Shown here: piece after piece, positions 7,115-11,556 of the stretch
Position numbering within the stretch: position 1 is the stretch's first letter
How the letters are laid out: each line of letters begins with the position of its first letter
NCBI GenBank assembly: GCA_937967375.1
Contig: CALCJF010000073.1
Span: forward strand, 1-11,556
Source of the DNA: an uncultured Leucobacter sp.
GTDB taxonomy: Bacteria; Actinomycetota; Actinomycetes; Actinomycetales; Microbacteriaceae
DNA: 11,556 nucleotides
Direction: 5' to 3'
The notes under the pieces: generated by a model
What the model was told of the DNA's origin: nothing
What the model saw: the letters and a program-made list of their open reading frames with translations, nothing else
Databases searched by the model: none
Translations under genes and position numbers: made by a program

Positions 7115-8431
7115 ATGGCCTCACCCGTGAACCCGCCGCGCGGCATGCGCGATTTTCTGCCCGCTGACAAAGCCCGCCGCGAACACGCGCTCGGCGTGAT
7201 CAAGAGCGTCTATCGGGCGCACGGTTTCGATGAGATCGAAACCCCGGTGGTCGAAGATTACGGGCGGCTGCACGCGGGGCTTGGTGGCGACAACGAGAAG
7301 CTGTCGTTTTCGATTTTGAAGCGCGGGATCACCCCCGATGCACTCACGGCCGCCGTCGAAGCCGGCAACCCAGAGCAACTCGCAGACCTGGGGCTGCGAT
7401 TCGACCTCACGGTGCCGCTGACGCGCTTCTACGCTTCGCACCGGGCAGAGCTGCCGCCAGTGTTTCGCTCGCTGCAGATTGCGCCGGTATGGCGCGCCGA
7501 GCGCCCGCAGAAGGGTCGCTATCGCCAGTTCGTGCAGGCCGACATCGACATCATCGGTGAGGCCGGCCTGCTTGCCGAGATCGAGTTGATCACTGCTACC
7601 TCGGCGGCGCTTGCTGCGCTCGGCCTCGACGGCTGCGTGATTCGCGTGAACGATCGCCGCGTGCTCTTCGGTCTGCTCGAGCACTGCGGCTTCGACGCGG
7701 CGCAGCACGATCGGGCGCTCATCACAGTCGACAAGCTCGACAAGATCGGCGCCTCGGGCGTCGTCGAAGAGCTTCGTGAGCTCGATGCTGCAGCAGCCGA
7801 GAAGATCGGTGCGGTGCTTGCCGCGGTCGAACCGGCCCTGCAGGGCGACGGCATCGTGCTCACTCGCGAGGCGCTCGAGGCACTCGAAGCCTCCGTTATT
7901 GGTATTTCCAATAACGAGAATGCGGCGGCGGGCCTGGCGAGCCTGGCCGAGCTTGGCGAGGCCCTCGCCGGTTCGCTGCCCGAAGGCGTGGCGGTTCGCT
8001 TCGATCCGACCCTCGTGCGCGGCATGGGCTACTACACGGGCACGATCTTCGAGATCGCACACCCCAGCTCGGGCAGTTCGGTCGGCGGTGGCGGCCGCTA
8101 TGACGGCATGGTCGGGCGGTTCTTGGGCCAAGACGTGCCGGCTGTCGGGTTCTCGATCGGGTTCGAGCGTGTCGTCGACCTGATCTCACTGCCAGCGCAC
8201 GAGGGGCCAGACGCGGTCGCGCTCGTATTCGACCGAGAGGTCGCGCCCGCCGACCTTGCCGCGCTGAAGCGCGAGCTTGTCGCTCGCGGCCACCGCGTGC
8301 GCCTCGAACGTCGCCAGAAGAACATGAAGACGCTGCTCGACCGCATCTCGAAAGAGGGATTCACGAGCTTCGCGAACGTGCAGGCGGGCGTGCGTGACCT
8401 CGAAGCGCTCGAGATTCGCTCGCTGGGCTAA
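7115..8431 (+). CDS. hisS: Histidyl-tRNA synthetase
   Basis: Class II synthetase that activates histidine with ATP and charges tRNA-His; a cytosolic homodimer. 438 aa. Seen: motif 1 region PRGMRDFLP (8-16); substrate loop LRFDLTVPLTRF (94-105); motif 2 VWRAERPQKGRYRQF (125-139) with ATP-binding R127; histidine-binding LVRGMGYYTG (300-309) with R302; GGGGRYDGM (324-332); motif 3 GFSIGFER (345-352) with R352; then a short anticodon-binding domain (about 365-438). The DLTVP loop is the eukaryote/archaeal-like form, not the LRPEGTA of most bacterial enzymes. It is not HisZ, since catalytic arginines and the C-terminal domain are present. Start: ATGs at 7082 and 7106 are in frame, but 7115 gives the family's N-terminus (MASPVNPPRGMRDF). 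It lies 33 bp after mazG. Confidence 0.96.
   Translation: MASPVNPPRGMRDFLPADKARREHALGVIKSVYRAHGFDEIETPVVEDYGRLHAGLGGDNEKLSFSILKRGITPDALTAAVEAGNPEQLADLGLRFDLTVPLTRFYASHRAELPPVFRSLQIAPVWRAERPQKGRYRQFVQADIDIIGEAGLLAEIELITATSAALAALGLDGCVIRVNDRRVLFGLLEHCGFDAAQHDRALITVDKLDKIGASGVVEELRELDAAAAEKIGAVLAAVEPALQGDGIVLTREALEALEASVIGISNNENAAAGLASLAELGEALAGSLPEGVAVRFDPTLVRGMGYYTGTIFEIAHPSSGSSVGGGGRYDGMVGRFLGQDVPAVGFSIGFERVVDLISLPAHEGPDAVALVFDREVAPADLAALKRELVARGHRVRLERRQKNMKTLLDRISKEGFTSFANVQAGVRDLEALEIRSLG
7894..7916. repeat. Perfect 9-bp inverted repeat inside hisS
   Basis: CGTTATTGG and CCAATAACG are exact reverse complements separated by TATTT. The segment is markedly AT-rich and uses codons (GTT ATT GGT ATT TCC AAT AAC) unlike the GC-ending codons around it, while the frame stays open and encodes VIGISNN (261-267). 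Function unknown. Confidence 0.85.
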
Positions 8432-8459
8432 GAAGTCTCGCATCTTCAGCGAACTCTCC

Positions 8460-8488
8460 TTGACCTCAGAAATGAGCAGTGCAAGGCT
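8460..8488 (+). promoter_or_regulatory. Candidate promoter of the VOC gene
   Basis: TTGACC (8460-8465), a 17-nt spacer, then AAGGCT (8483-8488). The -35 is near consensus; the -10 keeps A2 and T6 of TANNNT. Predicted start near 8495, leader about 60 nt with a ribosome site. A small inverted repeat (CTCA-GAAA-TGAG, 8465-8476) lies in the spacer and could be a binding site. The rest of 8432-8555 shows no gene. Confidence 0.4.
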
Positions 8489-8555
8489 GTGAACGTACGC
8501 TCGCAGCTTCGCGAGGGTGCATCAACCGCCAGGAGACGCCCGGAAAGGCACCGCC

Positions 8556-8990
8556 ATGAGCACCATGATTTTCGTGAACCTGCCAACTGATGACCTCGAG
8601 CGATCGAAAGCCTTTTACACCGCGCTCGGCTGCGAGATCAACCCGCTGTTCACCGACGAGAACGCTGCCTCGATCGTGTGGAGCGACGACATCTACTTCA
8701 TGGTGCTGACCCGCGATTTCTTCGCGACATTCACCGACAAGAAGATCGCCGACACTCGCACCACCGCGCAGGCGCTGGTCGCGTTCACCCGCGAGTCGCG
8801 CGAAGAGGTCGATGACGTGCTCGAGAAAGGGATCGCGGCTGGTGGCTCCGAACCGCGTCCGGCGCAAGACCACGGTTTCATGTACTCGCGCACCCTCGAA
8901 GACCCTGACGGCAACATCCTTGAGTTCTTGTACATGGAGCCGCAGGCGGCTGAGGTCGGCCCCGATGCCTACATGGAGTCGCAGGGCTAG
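8556..8990 (+). CDS. VOC superfamily (glyoxalase/bleomycin-resistance fold) protein
   Basis: 144 aa with two beta-alpha-beta-beta-beta modules, as in vicinal-oxygen-chelate proteins: the first begins MSTMIFVNLPTDDLERSKAF, the second covers about 72-128 and closes with EDPDGNILEF (115-124), where E123 is at the usual metal-ligand position. The ending around AAEVGPDAY (131-139) is typical of short single-domain members often labelled lactoylglutathione lyase-like. Such proteins bind small metabolites or antibiotics, or act as lyases, dioxygenases or isomerases; the substrate cannot be told here. Cytosolic, no signal peptide. Start ATG 8556 has GGAAAGG (8542-8548) 7 nt upstream; an in-frame ATG at 8517 is less supported. 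It has its own candidate promoter upstream and a long hairpin after it, so it is probably monocistronic between hisS and eno. Confidence 0.92.
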   Translation: MSTMIFVNLPTDDLERSKAFYTALGCEINPLFTDENAASIVWSDDIYFMVLTRDFFATFTDKKIADTRTTAQALVAFTRESREEVDDVLEKGIAAGGSEPRPAQDHGFMYSRTLEDPDGNILEFLYMEPQAAEVGPDAYMESQG

Positions 8991-9002
8991 AGCAAACAGC
9001 GA

Positions 9003-9065
9003 CATCTGCCCCGCGAGAACCGGTCGAATCATTCAAGATTCGGCCGGTTCTCGGCATCTGCCCCG
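9003..9065. terminator. 17-bp hairpin flanked by 11-bp direct repeats; likely terminator of the VOC gene
   Basis: Arms 9014-9030 and 9037-9053 pair over 17 bp with a single T/G wobble and a 6-nt loop (ATTCAA). It starts 24 bp after the VOC stop, ahead of the eno promoter region, which fits a terminator. There is no immediate U-tract; TTTT comes only at 9067-9070. The hairpin is bracketed by exact direct repeats CATCTGCCCCG at 9003-9013 and 9055-9065, which a plain terminator does not need. Confidence 0.65.
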
Positions 9066-9087
9066 ATTTTGTGGCGTCACGCCCGGC

Positions 9088-9093
9088 TAAACT
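9088..9093 (+). promoter_or_regulatory. Candidate -10 box of the eno operon
   Basis: TAAACT is a good TANNNT match in GC-rich surroundings and would give a start near 9100 with a leader of about 30 nt carrying the AGGAG ribosome site. The -35 region (around 9064-9070, CGATTTT) is weak. The position right after the hairpin and before eno supports it. Confidence 0.45.
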
Positions 9094-9119
9094 GTTTCTG
9101 TTCCCACTCCCTGAACCCT

Positions 9120-9133
9120 AGGAGCGCACGTTG
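9120..9133 (+). promoter_or_regulatory. Ribosome binding site that decides the TTG start of eno
   Basis: AGGAG (9120-9124) lies 6 nt before TTG (9131-9133). No ATG or GTG is in frame between the site and the conserved AREILDSRGNPT block except GTG 9149, which would be too far and would remove conserved residues. Confidence 0.85.
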
Positions 9134-10408
9134 GCATTTGTAGACGCAGTGATCGCACGCGAGATTCTCGACTCGCGAGGCAACCCCACGGTCGAGGTCG
9201 AGGTCGGGCTGACCGATGGTTCGGTGGGCCGCGCTGCGGTTCCGTCGGGTGCATCGACCGGCGCGTTCGAGGCATACGAGCTTCGTGATGGCGAGGATCG
9301 CTACCTCGGCAAGGGTGTGCTGAAGGCGGTCGACGCTGTGTTCGACGAGCTCGGCCCCGCGATCGACGACATCTCGGCAGACGATCAGCGCCTCATCGAC
9401 GCTGCGCTCATCGCGACCGACGGCACCGATAACAAGTCGCGCGTCGGCGCCAATGCGATCCTCGGAGTGAGCCTCGCCGTCGCACACGCGGCCGCAGCAA
9501 GCGCTGGCCTGCCGCTCTACCGCTACCTCGGCGGTCCGACCGCGAGCACGCTGCCCGTGCCGATGATGAACATCATCAACGGCGGTGCGCACGCAGACAC
9601 CGGCGTCGACATTCAGGAGTTCATGGCGGTGCCGCTCGGTGCCGAAACCTTTAGCGAGGGCCTGCGCTGGGGCGTCGAGGTCTACCACGCGCTCAAGGCG
9701 TTGCTGAAAGAGAAGGGCCTCACCACGGCGCTGGGCGACGAGGGCGGCTTCGCCCCCGACCTGCCGAGCAACGCCGAGGCGCTCGACCTCATTCTCGAGG
9801 CGATCAGGCGCGCGGGCTTCGAGCCCGGTCGCGATATCGCGCTCGCGCTCGACGTCGCCTCGAGCGAGTTCTACAACGACGGCGTGTACACCTTCGAGGG
9901 CAAGGATCGCACTGCCGCCGAGATGTCGGCCTACTACGCAGATCTCGTCGCGCGCTACCCGCTCGTCTCTATCGAAGATCCGCTCGATGAGAGCGACTGG
10001 GATGGCTGGAAGCACCTCACCGACGAGCTCGGCGACCGCGTGCAGCTTGTGGGCGACGACCTATTCGTCACGAACCCCGCACGCCTCGCCGACGGCATCA
10101 AGCAGGGCGCGGCAAACTCGATCCTCGTGAAGGTCAACCAGATCGGCACCCTCACCGAGACCTTCGACGCCGTGCAGATGGCCCAGCGCGCAGGCTATAC
10201 CGCGGTGATGTCGCACCGCTCGGGTGAGACCGAAGACGTTACGATCGCCGACCTCGCGGTGGCAACTGACTGCGGCCAGATCAAGACCGGTGCCCCCGCG
10301 CGTTCAGATCGCGTCGCGAAGTACAACCAGCTGCTGCGCATCGAAGAAGAGTTGGGCGAGGCGGCACGCTACGCCGGCCGCAGCGCGTTCCCGCGCTTCA
10401 CCGCCTAG
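9131..10408 (+). CDS. eno: Enolase (phosphopyruvate hydratase)
   Basis: Interconverts 2-phosphoglycerate and phosphoenolpyruvate in glycolysis and gluconeogenesis; Mg-dependent, in many bacteria also at the cell surface or in RNA-degrading complexes. 425 aa, standard length. Catalytic features: the SGASTG loop (39-44), H154 in GGAHADTG, E163 in DIQEF, acid E204 in GDEGG, Mg ligands D241, E282 (IEDP) and D309 (VGDD), base K334 in VKVNQIG, SHRSGETED (361-369) and K385 in IKTGAP. All are intact. The start is TTG 9131 with AGGAG 6 nt upstream; the conserved N-terminus (AREILDSRGNPT) follows within 9 residues, so the rare start is well supported. Its own -10-like box lies at 9088. It is followed after 27 bp by ftsB, then DUF501, the usual actinobacterial order. 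Confidence 0.99.
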   Translation: MAFVDAVIAREILDSRGNPTVEVEVGLTDGSVGRAAVPSGASTGAFEAYELRDGEDRYLGKGVLKAVDAVFDELGPAIDDISADDQRLIDAALIATDGTDNKSRVGANAILGVSLAVAHAAAASAGLPLYRYLGGPTASTLPVPMMNIINGGAHADTGVDIQEFMAVPLGAETFSEGLRWGVEVYHALKALLKEKGLTTALGDEGGFAPDLPSNAEALDLILEAIRRAGFEPGRDIALALDVASSEFYNDGVYTFEGKDRTAAEMSAYYADLVARYPLVSIEDPLDESDWDGWKHLTDELGDRVQLVGDDLFVTNPARLADGIKQGAANSILVKVNQIGTLTETFDAVQMAQRAGYTAVMSHRSGETEDVTIADLAVATDCGQIKTGAPARSDRVAKYNQLLRIEEELGEAARYAGRSAFPRFTA

Positions 10409-10435
10409 CGGCTGCACACTCGAGAGACGATCGGC

Positions 10436-10894
10436 GTGGCCAGAAGACGTATTGGTGAGGAGCTTGGCGATTGGATCGCAAGCCTTCGCTTCAGCGGCTT
10501 CACCGCGCTGATCGTCGCTCTCGTGGTGGTGGGCGGGGTCATTGTGAGCCCGACCCTCACCACGTACGTGCAGCAGCAGCGCGAGCTTGCAGAGCTGCGC
10601 GAGAGCGTTCGCCTGCAGAATGAGCAGGTCGATAAGGCCGATGAAGAGCGCGCGAAGTGGCTCGACCCATCGTATGTGCGCTCGCAGGCGCGCGGCCGCC
10701 TCTTTTATGTGATGCCGGGTGAGACTCAGCTCAGCGTGATCGATGACGTCGTGATTCCTGCTGAGTCAGACGAGCGGACGAGCGAGAAGCTGACCGCGGC
10801 CGAGAGCAATTGGGCGCGCGCGCTCGCGGTTTCGACGCTGACCGCAGGCACCACCAACGCGAGCCCCGAAGAACTGAACGGAAAGACCGAATAA
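10436..10894 (+). CDS. ftsB: Septum formation initiator, FtsB/DivIC family
   Basis: A bitopic division protein that links FtsQ and FtsL and helps activate septal peptidoglycan synthesis. 152 aa: a short basic cytoplasmic N-terminus, one transmembrane segment (about 21-38), a coiled coil (about 45-73), then the family hallmark W75-x-D77-P78-x-Y80-V and QARGRLFYVMPGE (84-96). The C-terminal tail (about 105-152) is polar, probably disordered and extracytoplasmic. The GTG at 10436 gives the expected basic N-terminus; the ribosome site is weak (GAGAG 10422-10426, 9 nt away). It follows eno by 27 bp and overlaps the DUF501 start by one base (TAATG), so the three genes form an operon. The name follows the actinobacterial eno neighbour; DivIC is an equivalent label. 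Confidence 0.93.
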   Translation: MARRRIGEELGDWIASLRFSGFTALIVALVVVGGVIVSPTLTTYVQQQRELAELRESVRLQNEQVDKADEERAKWLDPSYVRSQARGRLFYVMPGETQLSVIDDVVIPAESDERTSEKLTAAESNWARALAVSTLTAGTTNASPEELNGKTE

Positions 10895-11373
10895 TGCCAA
10901 GACCCCCGTATGAGACCCCCACCGAGGCCGATATCGCCGCGGTGAGCGAGCAACTCGGCCGCGAGGCCAGGGGAGTGATCGGCATTGCCGCGCGAGCATC
11001 CGACGGCTCGCCAGCGGTCGTTGCGACTGCGCCGCGCCTACCTGACGGCAGCCCGTTTCCAACGTTCTACTACCTGTGCCACCCCGAGGCTGTCGCTGCG
11101 GCGTCGCGCCTCGAGGCGGTCGGCATGATGGTCGAGTTCAACGAGATGCTCGCCTCCGACGAAGAGATGCGGGCTCAGTACGAGGCCGCGCACCGGCAGT
11201 ACATCGAGGATCGAGACAGCGTGGGCGAAGTGCCCGAGATTGCAGGCATCAGCGCCGGGGGCATGCCGACTCGCGTCAAGTGCCTGCACGCGCTGCTCGG
11301 CCACGCGCTTGCCGCGGGCCCCGGAGTGAACCCGATCGGCGACCTCGTGATCGAACGTAGCGGCTGGAAATAG
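10894..11373 (+). CDS. DUF501 domain-containing protein
   Basis: 159 aa, function unknown. DUF501 proteins are typical of Actinobacteria and usually lie between ftsB and a ppx/gppA exopolyphosphatase gene. Seen here: the conserved YYLCHPEA segment (57-64 region), the central helical stretch with VEFNEML, and the C-terminal block RVKCLHALLGHALAAGPG followed by NPIGD, containing conserved Cys and His residues that might bind metal (inference). No signal peptide or membrane segment, so cytosolic. Start ATG overlaps the ftsB stop by one base and has GGAAAG (10880-10885) 8 nt upstream. The next gene is convergent, 5 bp after this stop, so the usual downstream ppx/gppA partner is not adjacent on this strand. 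Confidence 0.94.
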   Translation: MPRPPYETPTEADIAAVSEQLGREARGVIGIAARASDGSPAVVATAPRLPDGSPFPTFYYLCHPEAVAAASRLEAVGMMVEFNEMLASDEEMRAQYEAAHRQYIEDRDSVGEVPEIAGISAGGMPTRVKCLHALLGHALAAGPGVNPIGDLVIERSGWK

Positions 11374-11378
11374 GACGC

Positions 11379-11556
11379 CTAGACTCCGCCTCCGCCGCCT
11401 CCGCCGCCGCCTCCACCTGAGAAGCCGCCGCCCGATGAGCCGCCGCTGAACGATGAGAACGACGACCCTGAGCCTGATCCAGCGCTGCTGAATGATGCGG
11501 TCGATTGCGCGGTCGGGCTCGACGCGACGCTACTCGCGAATGTCGTGAGTGGAAAC
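11379..11556 (-). CDS. Ser/Gly-rich C-terminus of a membrane protein, probably DUF2207 family (partial)
   Basis: Only the last 58 residues are in the window; the gene continues past the right edge. The tail is Ser/Ala/Thr-rich, then SSFSSFSGGSSGGGFS followed by eleven glycines and a final Val. Such Ser-Phe-Gly tails with a terminal glycine run are characteristic of DUF2207 predicted membrane proteins and also of some TPM-domain (YgcG-like) proteins; DUF2207 seems the better match because of the repeated SSF pattern, but the domain itself is not visible. The frame is open across the whole segment, and the stop at 11379-11381 comes right after the glycine run. Most family members end in Ser-Trp; this one ends in Val. 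Convergent with the DUF501 gene, 5 bp apart, with no room for a separate terminator. Confidence 0.65.
   Translation of the reverse strand, partial: FPLTTFASSVASSPTAQSTASFSSAGSGSGSSFSSFSGGSSGGGFSGGGGGGGGGGGV

Noticed and set aside
8500..8515. Small hairpin CTCGC-AGCTTC-GCGAG upstream of the VOC gene
   Set aside because: Only 5 bp of stem in GC-rich sequence; expected by chance.
1..11556. A new multi-gene defence, secretion or biosynthetic system
   Set aside because: The genes are mainly conserved housekeeping genes plus a VOC protein, an amidohydrolase and a lipoprotein; no nuclease/sensor pair, toxin-antitoxin pair, transposase, integrase or biosynthetic cluster is seen.

Overview
This window is a GC-rich chromosomal stretch from an actinobacterium, most likely of the family Microbacteriaceae (Leucobacter/Microbacterium relatives). 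The reasons are the strong GC bias in third codon positions, the pth-mfd-mazG-eno-ftsB-DUF501 gene neighbourhood, the histidyl-tRNA synthetase type, and apparent leaderless starts with a -10 box just before ATG. The genus is an inference.

Layout. 1-1286 (minus): 5' part of a YtcJ-like metal-dependent amidohydrolase, running off the left edge. 1287-1512: divergent intergenic region with a perfect 7-bp inverted repeat. 1513-5726 (plus): pth (peptidyl-tRNA hydrolase) and mfd (transcription-repair coupling factor), overlapping by 4 bp. 5727-5853: convergent intergenic region with a nested long palindrome that runs into three tandem 18-bp repeats. 5854-6345 (minus): small lipoprotein of unknown function. 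6383-8431 (plus): mazG and hisS. 8556-8990 (plus): VOC/glyoxalase-fold protein, followed by a long hairpin flanked by 11-bp direct repeats. 9131-11373 (plus): eno (TTG start), ftsB/divIC and a DUF501 gene, closely packed. 11379-11556 (minus): Ser/Gly-rich C-terminus of a protein that continues beyond the right edge, probably a DUF2207-type membrane protein.

Most of the window is core housekeeping: ribosome rescue (Pth), repair of transcription-blocking lesions (Mfd), nucleotide-pool sanitation (MazG), histidine charging (HisRS), glycolysis (Eno) and division (FtsB). The accessory genes are the amidohydrolase, the lipoprotein and the VOC protein. I find no defence system, prophage, insertion sequence, CRISPR array, tRNA or rRNA, and no convincing new multi-gene system. 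What merits a second look is non-coding: the 5738-5845 palindrome/repeat element, an AT-rich perfect palindrome inside hisS that shares its outer half-site, the hairpin with direct repeats at 9003-9065, and facing -10 boxes immediately upstream of the lipoprotein and mazG starts.
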